Assembly: GCA_004431415.1 (NCBI GenBank)
Contig: QPMI01000271.1
Location: 45,659-109,658, forward strand
Origin: Cyanophora paradoxa
Taxonomy: Eukaryota; Glaucocystophyceae; Cyanophorales; Cyanophoraceae
Direction: 5' to 3'
Length of the DNA: 64,000 bases
Made by a program: the position numbers and the translations under genes. The notes below the pieces were generated by a model. That model was not told the DNA's origin. It did no database searches and worked only from the letters and a program-made list of their open reading frames with translations. Position 1 is the first letter of the stretch. Every line of letters starts with the position of its first letter. Shown one piece after another: positions 54,166 to 64,000 of this stretch.

Positions 54166-55222
54166 CCCCCGCCCCGCCGCGGCCGGCGCCACGCTACCAG
54201 CCGGCGGCGCCCTCGTCCTGAAACCCAACTTTCCCGCTTTTGGAGTCGCCCCGGGGCCCGCTGCCCTGCATGCTTGAGAGAGACTTTTTCCCCACCAGAG
54301 GTCGGTCACTGAGACACGGAGTTTCAAAACGAATAGTTTTCAAGCTGCATAGTTTGCGTGTGATCGCATAGTGGAGGATGTCCCCTGATTTCTTGTTCGT
54401 TCACTTGTACGTACCACTTCAGTCTACTTTAAAAGTTTCGCGCAGTCCCTAGTTCGTACAGTCCCGATTCGGGAAGCGCAGTCCTTAGTTTAGCCTTGAT
54501 GCAGTGTCTCGGTGAGCCCGTGTGTACTTCGTGTATAGCACCCACTCGATCCCGGCTTGCCAAGTTGACAGAATTCGATGAGAGAATTTCAAGCAGTTTT
54601 CTTGCCCAGCCCCCCCCCCCCCCCCCCGCCCGCCCCCCGCCCCCTTCCGCTGCGCATGCCTCTCCCTGCATGGAGGCGGCCCATATGTGACTCCCCATTC
54701 CCTGCGGAACTCATGATCACTGCGCATATGAATGCATGTCACACGGGGAACAGTACCAGTCCCTGATCATGAGTCACACTGAGCCCCAGATCTAGACCTC
54801 TTGGACTCCGGGAACCAGAACTCGGAACTTCGGAACTGTACCCGCGGGCCCGGGGCGGATCCGGACTCGGGAGACCCACTGGCATGGCATGGGCCACTAG
54901 TACTGGCCGGGCCATGGGCAACAACCGTGAACAACATCAAGGAGTTTCACATGTACATCATGGCATCGCCCACCGTTTCAAACTGAACGGAGTTTGCGTC
55001 ACGCCCCGCCCATTGTTAACTTCTTCCGCCAATGAAATTAGCCCAGCGCAAACTTGAGCTCGAACTTGGCCTCGTACACAGTGGCGTACACACGCGGCCA
55101 CAACGGTCACAGTAACGGTCAGCAGGCCGGCTTGCTAGTCAGCTTCCCTCGGCTAGGCCGGACTAGCTAGCTTCCCGCCATCGCGCACGCCCGAGCGCGA
55201 GCATTCCTGCACGCCGCCGTGC
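54166..55222. other. intergenic, AT-richer
   Basis: About 1 kb with no supportable gene. An 18-base C run lies at 54610-54627. ATGATCA/TGATCAT palindromes recur at about 54710-54775. The composition is closer to 50% GC than the flanking genes. It should hold the 3' end of the bHLH-LOV gene and the promoter of the next gene. Confidence 0.4.
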
Positions 55223-57061
55223 ATGAAGCAGTCAAAGCGAAAGGAACCCAGCCTCTGGGATGACGGCTTCGACGAGGCCCGACGTCGGCACCGCTGGCAC
55301 GGCAAGCGACCCGACAGCAGCAGCTCGTGGGCCGGCAAGGGCAACATGAAGCGTGTCAACAAGATCACTCAGCAGGCGCGCAAGGCGAAGGAGCTCAGAC
55401 ACCCAGCTGTGTCCAGAACTCAGCGTCGTTCGCCCGAAGCCCTTCCATTTCCCGCGCCCAGGTGAAACGATTTTGGCGCGAGTCGAGGGCGAGTTCCCAA
55501 CACAGACGAAGGCGAAGCGCGGCGACTTCAACTACTCCGTCAACGGCGTCATCCTTCGGCGCTTCGTGCGCCCGGAGGACTCCGATGTGAAGGACTGCGG
55601 GCTCGGCAGCGTGATCATCAAGGCAGACGGGGAGCAGGCAGCCGTGGCCATCGCAAACCACCTCATCTACTACTCGAACGTGACGGTCCGCCCGCCGCGC
55701 CCGCGCCCCGTTCCAGCGTCCGATGCCCGTGCGCGCAGGTTCACGCACCCGCGAAGGTGGTGGCCGCGGACGAGTACAAAGCCCTCAACCACGCCGATCC
55801 CCACATCTACGTCTGTAAGCAAATCATGACGTTCCCGGGCGACGGCTCCTTCCAGTTCGACGTCGCCCTCGCCTTCAACGCGAGGCTCAAGCGAGTGGCG
55901 AAGAAGAAGATGGCGTGCTTCCTCCGGCCGCTGTCGAGGCCGGAGGAGCGCGTGGAGGCGATTGGCTACCTTCAGGACGCCGCCGCGAACGCCCTCAAGC
56001 GCCGGAAGACCGGGACGCAGCTTGTCAACGTCAAGATCCCGGTGGCCGGGCCGGCAATGTTGGTCTGCGGCTCTTATGACTCGTTCGAAGTTCTTTTTCC
56101 TATCCTCTAACGGTGCGCATCGCAGGAGAACATCGTGGCGCAGGTCGCGCACGTCGCCACGCCCATCGACCCGAAGACGGGCCAGCCGATCCCGGTTGAC
56201 AAGCTGCCGGCGGCGAATCGCTTCGTTATCGAGCTTCCGGACCGCGAGACCGCTGCTGGTGGAAGCCGCTTCCTTTTTCCCGCTCGCTGTTCTTTTTCCG
56301 ACCTCTTTGCAGCTGTTCTCGGTCCCTCCGGCGTGGCGCAAGCGTCCAAGCGCGTCTGCAAGCGGGACGCGGACGGGAAGGCGATCCGGAAGCACAGCGA
56401 GATGCAGACCGTCACCGTCGAGAAGGCGTACGGCGGCTTAATCGTGCCGCGCCACACGGGCTCCCATGACGTCGTCCAGTTCGACGAGCGTGCGCCCGGC
56501 CCGCCCTCGCCGCGCCGCTCGCTTACGAAGCTCTGCTCCTTGGGCGCGGCAGGTCCCGGTCGGATCGTGGCCACGAAGCGCTCGGGCAGGAAAGGTGGGC
56601 ACGTCACGCTCGAGCTTCCGAGCTACGAGTACGGCCCCGACGGCGAGCGCATCGCCAGCCTCGCGGGGCCCCTCGCGGCTGTCCCCGTGAAGCGCCCGCG
56701 CCGGTGCCGCGCCGGCGCCAACACCGTCGCCAAGGCGCCGCCTGTCCCCGAAGCAGCCCCTTCAGAACCTGCCGCCGCCGCCCTGCCGGCCCCCGCCGCC
56801 GCCGCCCTGCCGGCCCCCGCCGTCGCCGCCCCGCCGGCCCCCGCCGCCGCCGCCCTGCCGGCCGCCGCCGCCGCCGCCCCGCCCGCCCCCGCCCCGCCGG
56901 TCGCCGCCCTGTCGGCCCCTGCTGCTGCTGCCCCACCGGCCGCTGCCGCCCTACCTGCCCCCGCCGCATCCGCCTCGGTCCCCAAGTGCGCCCCCTCCCC
57001 CTCGCCCCCCGCTCGGCTACTTGCTCGCCTAATCCTGCAGCAGGAAGGATCGCTAAGTTAA
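55223..57061 (+). CDS. hypothetical protein with Ala/Pro-rich C-terminal tail
   Basis: Begins MKQSKRKEPSLWDDGFDEAR, a basic stretch with GKGNMKRVNKITQQARKAKE. An unresolved junction leads to RPKPFHFPRPGETILARVEG, GDFNYSVNGVILRRFVRPED, VIIKADGEQAAVAIANHLIY, then KVVAADEYKALNHADPHIYV, QFDVALAFNARLKRVAKKKM and VNVKIPVAGPAMLVCGSYDS. An intron (GAA|GTTCTT...GCAG) joins ENIVAQVAHVATPIDPKTGQ, PIPVDKLPAANRFVIELPD, KHSEMQTVTVEKAYGGLIVP and GGHVTLELPSYEYGPDGERI. The tail repeats PAAAALPAP-like units (56760-56970). Introns here are T-rich, unlike the C/G introns elsewhere. No family recognised; the two halves could conceivably be separate genes. Confidence 0.6.
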
Positions 57062-57595
57062 TTACCACTATTAAGTTACCTCTCAGAGTCTCCGACGGTG
57101 ATCATGCCATGCCATGATGATGAGCATCGGATCATGATCATGAGCATATAAGCCGGGCGGGCCTCAGGCCCTGAGGCCTGCCGCAGTGCCTCTGGGCGGC
57201 TCGGCGAGGCTGACCATGAGCCGCAGGGCCTCAGGGCCTCGCGAAGCCACTGCCAGCCTGGCCGCAGGCTGACTCGGTCGCAGTGCCACCGTGGCACGGT
57301 GGCTTTTGAGCCTCAGATGGTGCGCGTGCATCATCACTGAGTCATGGCATGCCTTAGTGGTCGACGGGAGGGGCCCGGGGACCGGGTGTTTCAAGATTGG
57401 GGCTTTACTCGTCACTGCTAGCTGGGTTCACTGTTCGACGGTTCACCAAGTGAACTCGAACTTTTCTTTCTCCCTTGAACGCCCCAACTACATGGCGATT
57501 TGTCGTTCACCGTTGTTTCTCATCACGACAGCTGCCTCGGAGGCGAAGCGACGGGTTTACAATCGAGGGGGGTGCGGGGTCGGCGGGGCGGCCCG
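57062..57595. other. intergenic with GC palindromes
   Basis: No gene. Hairpin-forming sequence GCCTCAGGCCCTGAGGC lies near 57160-57178, a related inverted copy near 57222-57236, and CCACCGTGGCACGGTGG near 57287-57303. It is flanked by ATGATCAT-type palindromes (57098-57145). It looks like a decayed inverted-repeat element in the 3' flank of two convergent genes. Confidence 0.45.
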
Positions 57596-60500
57596 TCAGT
57601 CGTCCCCGTCCTCGTCGTCCTCCACCACGGCCCGGCGCCTCCTCGGCGCGCCCTGCCCCAGCCCCGCGGCGCCCGTCAGCGCGCCGGCCTCTGCCGCCCG
57701 CCCCGCCCCTGCGCACCGCCGCCTTCTCCGCGGAGGGCGAGGCGGAGAGCCGCTCGTCGGCCCCCGAGCCCTCCTCGTCGCTCTCGCCGCCCCCGCGCCG
57801 CTGCAGCCGCCGCTTCCTCCCGCCGCCTGTTTCCCGCCGCGCGGCCGCCGCCGGGGAGGCGGCCGCCGGCTCGCTGCCCTCCGCATCGGCCTCGGCCGCC
57901 GCCCCGGGCTCGCTCTCGCTCTCGGAGGACTCGAGGGGCGGGCGCGCCGCCGCATGGGGGCCCCCGCCCGCCCCCGGCCCCGCGCCGGTGCCTCCGCCTC
58001 GCTCTCGCTCGATGCCGCCTCCCGCTGGCGCCCGCGCTTCCCTCCCCGCCCGCTCGCCGCGCCGGCTTCCTCCGGCGCCGCCTTGCCGGGCGGCGCGCCC
58101 TGCGGCACGTACTCGGGCTCCTCGTCCTCCTCGTCCCCCTCGCCGCCGGCCTCCTCCTGCGGGGCCCCGTCGCGCCAGAGGGGGCGGGGGGCGGGGGGCG
58201 GGGGCCGCACCGGGGGCGGGGCGGGGCCGGCGGCCTCGTCCTCCTCGGGCGGGGGCAGGGCGTCGACGCCGAGGAGCTCGAGGAGGCGCCCGATGTCGCC
58301 CCGCGTCATCCCCGCCGGCACCTGCCACCACGCCGCACCCTCCGCTGCCGCCGGCGTCGGGAGGCGGGGGGCGGGGGGCGGGGCGGGGGGCGGGGCGGGG
58401 ACCGGCGCGGGGCGGGAGGAGGGCGGCGAGGCGCATGAGGCGGGTGACGGTGCGGGCCTCGGCGAAGGCGAACTCCTCCTCCGCCCCGCAGATCAGCGCG
58501 AAGTCGTGCCCCGCCCCCGCCCCCGCCCCGCCCCCCGACCCCCTCCGCCCGCCGCAGCTTCCCCGCCAGCCAGCGCAGCGCCCGCCGGCCCCACGCCCCC
58601 TGCGCCAGTGTCCTTGCCGCCCCCCGGATCGTCTCCTCGTTCGCCCGCAGCGTCCCCGCTGGCCCCCGCCGTCAGCTCCCGCATGCCACGCCGCGCGCCC
58701 CGGGTCACCTGGGTCGGGCCGCGCCGCAGGTGCCCGCGGCGCCGGCGCCGGCGCGGACTGGCGCTGGGAGGGGGCCGAGGCGCGGCCGGCGGCGGTGCGG
58801 CGCCTGGAGGGGGCCGAGGCGCGGCCGGCGTCGCTCTCGCTGCCGCTCTCCGAGCTGCTGCTCGAGCTGCTGCTCGAGCTGCTCCCGCTCGCCTTCTCCC
58901 GCCCCGCCGGGCCCGCCGTCTGCCGCGGGGCTCGCGCCGGGGGCAGGGCGGGCGGGGTGGGGGGGCGGGGCGCGGACGGTGGGGCGGGGCCGGGCGACGG
59001 CGGGGGCGGGCTTGGGCTTGAGGTAGGCGAGCTTGAGGGCGCGGAGCTTGTTGGCGACCTGCAGCTCGCTGCGCCCCTCGAGCAGCGCGGCGATGCACGC
59101 CAGCACGCTCTCCCCGCCCCGGTACCTGCCCCCCGTCACGCCCGCCCCCCGAGCACCCCGAGCACCCCGCGCGCCGGCGCCGCGCACTCTTCGAAGAGCT
59201 CCTTGAGACGCTCGACCTCATCCGCCGTCCAGCGGCGCGCGCGGCCCTCCTCGGCCCCCTTGGCCGCCCTCCGCCGCTTCTTGCCCTTGCCCTCCGGGGC
59301 GCCCTCGGCGTCGGGGGCTCCGGCGGGGAGCCCGCCCTCCACCCACTCCTCCTCCTCCCGCCCTTCGTCGCCCCCCGCACCGCCCGGGGCCTCCTCCTCC
59401 TCGTCGGCCCCCGCGGGGGCGTCGGGGCGGCGCTCGGCGGGGGCGGGCGGCGCCTCGGCCTCGTTCATCTCGACGATCGCCGCGTTCTCGTTCTTCGAGC
59501 GGGGGAACATGATCTGGGGAGGGGCGTGGGCGACGCAGGGGCGGGGGCGGGGGCGGCGGGGCGGGGCGTGGCGGGACCTCGCAGAAGAGGAGCTTGTTGC
59601 GGCGCGTGGCGGCCACGAGGTGCCGCACCGTCCGCCGGCAGAAGTCCGCCAGCTCCTGCGCCCCCGTCGACACCACGCAGGCGGCGGGGCCGGGGCGGGG
59701 CGGCGGGGCGGGGCGCACGGCGAAGGCGGGGTCGGCGGCGACGAGGGGGTCGCGGAGGATGCGGGCGTAGGTGCGCAGCAGGGAGAGCTGCCAGAGGGCC
59801 GGCTCGAGGGAGAGGTCGCGGGCGATGCGCGTGAACATCGCGACGAGCGCGTGGTTCACGCCGGGCCCGTTCTTCGCGTAGTTCCCCAGCAGCGCCCCGT
59901 AGTTCCGCACCAGCTGCCGAGGCGTCACGCCGGGGCGGCGCTGCGAGGCATGCGCGGGGCGGGGGGGCGGGGGGGCGGACGCGGTTGTCGGCGAAGGCGT
60001 GGAGGAGCTTGAGGAAGGTCACCTCCGCCTCGCGGTAGGCCGCGCCCTGCGCCGCCATCACGCCCCGGCGACCGCGCGCCCCGCCCCCCGCACCGACGCC
60101 GCCGCCTCCTCCTCGCCCTCCTCGTCCTCCCACACCTCGTACTCCTCGTACTCCCCGTCCCCCGCACCCTCCTCCCCCGCCCCCGCCTCTCCGCGAGCAG
60201 CCTCTCCCGTCGCAGCCTCCGCCGTCGAGGGATCGCCATCCGCCGGCCCCTCGAAGCCCTCCCCCCCGCCGGCCGCAGCGTCAGCCTCCGCATCGCCGCC
60301 CGCCTCCTTGCCGCCGGCCGCCTCCCGCGCCTCGGGGCCAGCCTCCGGGGGGCTCGCCGGCTCCTCGCGGCCCGCCGGCCCGTTCTCCTCGTCCCCGCCG
60401 GCCGCCCGAGCGCTCCTGGCGGGAGACGGGGCAGCGGCCTCGGCGGCGGCGGAGGGGGCGGCTCCTTGCGGGTCGGCCGACGCCTCCTCGTCGCTCTCGT

Positions 60501-63004
60501 CCGCCGCCGCGCGCCGCAGGCGGCCCTTCCGCCCCTGCGACGCCCCCGCCTGCCCCTCCCCTCCGCTCTGCTCCCCTCCCGCCTCCTCCTCGCCTCCGTC
60601 GGGCGCCGCCGTCTCCCCCGCCGGGGGCCCCTCGGCGTTCGCCGCAGCGGCGGCCTCGCCGTCGGGGCCGGGGGCGGCGTCGGGGGCGGCGGGGCGGCGG
60701 CGGCGGACGAGGCGGCGGCGGCGGCGGAGGGTGATGCGGCCGGTCTCGGTGGAGAGGCGGGAGATGCAGCGGATGGCGACGTGCACGGTCTCGACGAGGT
60801 CGGCGAGGTAGCGGCGCGTCTGCTTCGACGGGTCGAAGAGCTTCGGCAGCGACGCGATGAGGTCGAACTGCTCCGCCTGCGCGCCCCCGCCTCGGCAACG
60901 CGGCGGGGCGGGGCGGGGCGCGGGGGCGGGCCTCGTAAAAGAGGTTGGAGATGATGGCCTGGGCGTGCCGCTGCTGCTCCCGCACGCCCGAGCGCCAGAG
61001 CGCGTCCAGCGCGTGCACCAGCTCCTTCAGCGCCCCCACAGCCGCCCCCAGCGCCACCCACTTCTTCTCGTCGTTGTACGCCCGCACCCACCTGCACGGC
61101 ATCAGCACCCTCCCGCCTCGCCGCCGTCCCGCCGGCGCACTTCATGACGAGTTGGACGCTGGGGTAGTCAAGGGCCGTGGCGACGGGGCCGGCAGTCATC
61201 TGCGCCGCGTCGGCGGGGCCGGGGCGGCGGGGGCGGGAGGGCGGGGCGGGCCTTGGAGGGCGGGGAGGAGCGGGCGTGGAAGCCAACGAAGGTGGCGAGG
61301 AGCGTGAAGTAGCGGATCTGGCGCCCCGTCAGCCCGAGGAGCGCGGCGCCGCACGGCGGCCGCCCGGCGCGCCTTGTCCCCGTCCGTGAGGGTCGCCGAC
61401 TCGCGCTCGAGGTCCTCCTTCAGGCCGCCCTGCAGCACTGCGGCAGGGCTCGCGGCGGGGCGCGGGGCCGGGGCGGGGCGGGGCGGGGGCACCGTTGAAG
61501 GCGCCGGAGGCGAGGAAGGAGGCGGCGAAGGCGGCGAGGGCGCCCGTCGCCTGCACGTCCGAGACCACCGCCTGCGCCGCCAGCGACACCACGTCCGCCG
61601 CCCGCCCCTTCGCCCGCGGCCGCCGCGCCGCCCGCCGCCGCGCCGGTAGCGTCTTCTCCGGCCCCGACAGCGCCGTCCGCCCCAGCACATGCCGCGACCC
61701 GTCCTGGGAGCCGTCGGCCGCCGCCGGGGCGGGGCGCGGGGCGCGGGGCGGGCGGACCCAGTGCTGGATGGCGATGGTGCCACCGAAGCGGGAGTGGCGG
61801 GCGGAGGCGGAGGTCTTGCTGGCGCGAGCCCGCGCCTCCTCGATCTCCAGCATCAGCGCCAGGTCCTTGCCGCTCGGCGCCCCCGGCTGCGCCCCGCTCG
61901 AGCCGGCGGCGGGCCGCCCGGGGTGGGGCGCGCACGGGGCGAGGCCTCGGGGGGCCGGCGGCTGCTCGCCGGGGCGGGCGGGGGCGGGCGGTGCGGCGGC
62001 GGCGAGCTTCGCGCGGGCCTCGACGAGCATCTCGGGGGTGCAGTACTTGTACAGCAGGTCGAAGATCTCGAGCAGGAGGAAGCCCCACGCCCTGCGCCGT
62101 CCTCTCGGACCCCCGCCGGACGGCGCCGGGCGAGGGGCCCCCGCACCGGTAGCTCTCGCTCTCCGTGTTCTGCGCCAGCACGAGCAGCGCCTCGAGCACC
62201 TGGGTGCGGTGCATGACCTGCCGCGGGCCGTGAGCGGGGCCGTGGCCCCGCAGGCGGCGCCGCTCGCCTGCACGATCTGGTTGTGCAGCTCCGGCTCGGG
62301 CTGGTTGTCCCGCGCCGGCGAGAGCACGTTCCGGAAGAGCACGAGGAGCAGCTCCACGAAGTTGAAGTCCTCCTCCGTCCGCTCGCTGCGCCCCGCTCGG
62401 AACGCGCCCAGCGGCGCACGCGCGCGCTCGCCGCGGCGCACTTCTCGTCCTTCGCGAAAGGGACGGCCAGCAGCTCCGCGAACATCCCCAGCGCGTCGTC
62501 CTTCACGAATGCGCGCCTGTGCTCCCGTAGGATCTCCGCGAACTCCAGATCGTCCGTGACCTCCGCCGGCATCGTGAGGAAGGTCACCAGCTTGCCTGCG
62601 GACCGGGCGGCGCTCGGTTTTCAAAAAAGCGCGCCAGCATCGAGTGCGCCGCGCACATGCGTTGTACACGATCTTGTCGTCATCGTGGTAGTTCGCTATG
62701 AGGGGAATGAGGTCGTTCTGCAGGATCTTCCATCGGCCGAGCAGCTTCTTGGTCTCGTTGGTCATCGGGTTGTCCCGCCGAATGAAGTGCATGAGGTCCT
62801 GCAGGCACGCTGCGGGGCCCAAGTCGTAAGCGCACACAGCAGAAGCGCGTGCCAAGCAAATGGGAGAACCCGGGGGCGCGGCCAGCACGCTCGAACCCCC
62901 GACGCACCAACACAGTGCTCGCCCTTACGGTACTGCCTCCCCTGCTCGGTGTCGACGCCCGTGCCAATCCCTCGCCACGTCTCTAGCAGCATGTCCTCGT
63001 CCAT
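57596..63004 (-). CDS. TIMELESS: TIMELESS/Tof1/Swi1 fork-protection protein
   Basis: Replication-fork protection complex subunit acting with Tipin to couple helicase and polymerase and to signal the S-phase checkpoint. The start MDEDMLLETWRGIGTGVD at 63004 is followed by AACLQDLMHFIRRDNPMTNE, TKKLLGRWKILQNDLIPLIA and NYHDDDKIVYNACA, the signature TIMELESS N-terminal repeat. Next come KLVTFLTMPAEVTDDLEFAE, DFNFVELLLVLFRNVLSPAR, QVLEALLVLAQNTESESYR and LLEIFDLLYKYCTPEMLVEA. The central part reads WVRAYNDEKKWVALGAAVGA, QRHAQAIISNLFYE and KLFDPSKQTRRYLADLVETV. The later part has VTPRQLVRNYGALLGNYAKN and LLRTYARILRDPLVAADPAF, then RWTADEVERLKELFEE (Myb-like). The tail is acidic/Arg-rich, ending VVEDDEDGDD at 57596. 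Long acidic Ala/Pro insertions separate the conserved blocks. Confidence 0.9.
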
Positions 63005-63187
63005 GGCGCCCGGCTCCTTCGCGCGCCGAAGCTGGCGCCTCTCTTTCAAATTGGAGGGAGGAACTTCAAGACGGGTATGCAGGCGAGAGGGGGGAAAGAG
63101 TTAGCCCTTGAATCCCAACATCAAATTGCTAACTGATTCCCCCCCCAATACCGGGGGTACAGCTCGGGAGGGGGTACACAGAGCAAA
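63005..63187. promoter_or_regulatory. 183-bp shared divergent promoter of TIMELESS and RPS14
   Basis: The two start codons face away from each other and only 183 bp separate them, so both promoters must lie within this interval or overlap the first exons. Two G-rich tracts ending GGGGGTAC occur at about 63152-63176. No TATA box is obvious. Confidence 0.55.

Positions 63188-64000
<813 letters not shown>

Noticed and set aside
57475-60012. 845-codon plus-strand open frame
   Set aside because: It is antisense to TIMELESS exons. It is Pro/Arg/Ala-rich, as expected from the complement of GC-rich coding and intron sequence, and has no motifs.

Overview
This 64 kb window is nuclear DNA of a GC-rich, unicellular, photosynthetic and flagellated eukaryote. 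Nearly every gene is cut by short spliceosomal introns of about 50-80 nt. Products include a plastid-type phosphoglycolate phosphatase, a CPP1/POR-chaperone-like protein, a radial-spoke (RSP7-like) protein and tandem LOV photoreceptor domains. Donors are GTGCG or GCGCG/GCCCG, so GC-AG introns are common. Some haptophytes are reported to have many GC-AG introns, and a GC-rich pelagophyte (Aureococcus) is known for transposon-like introns. I cannot place the species from sequence alone.

Layout. 1-3067 is gene-poor and holds nested inverted-repeat elements, including a 535-bp hAT-like element with a perfect 8-bp target duplication. 3068-22615 carries a small unknown protein, ALKBH1 (AlkB-type dioxygenase), an EF-hand-like protein, an organellar Era GTPase, a site-2 protease, two small unknown proteins, a METTL2/6/8-type tRNA m3C methyltransferase, an RSP7-like RIIa/EF-hand protein, phosphoglycolate phosphatase, an unknown acidic protein and a small membrane protein. 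22807-40870 carries PARP1, a PPR protein, DNAJC17, a CPP1-like protein, a multi-pass membrane protein, a large coiled-coil protein and an 81-aa CsbD/LEA-like protein whose six-exon structure resolves completely, including a 12-nt microexon. 41022-64000 carries coiled-coil proteins, the peroxisomal RING protein PEX12, a CCDC15-like protein, a bHLH-zipper protein fused to two LOV domains, an unknown protein with an Ala/Pro tail, TIMELESS (fork protection) and the first part of ribosomal protein uS11/RPS14.

Genes alternate in head-to-head and tail-to-tail pairs. Several divergent pairs are only 90-310 bp apart and probably share promoters. Functions are mixed housekeeping: DNA and RNA maintenance (ALKBH1, PARP1, TIMELESS, METTL, DNAJC17), organelle biology (Era, PGP, CPP1-like, PPR, PEX12) and cilia (RSP7-like, perhaps some coiled-coil genes). 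I see no operon-like logic. The two most notable signals are the bHLH-zipper-LOV-LOV protein, whose second LOV domain has lost its photoactive cysteine, and a class of introns whose ends are self-complementary GC-rich arms, resembling introner-type inverted repeats.

Coordinates of multi-exon genes are outer limits from apparent start to stop. Exon joins were worked out by eye and only some are certain.
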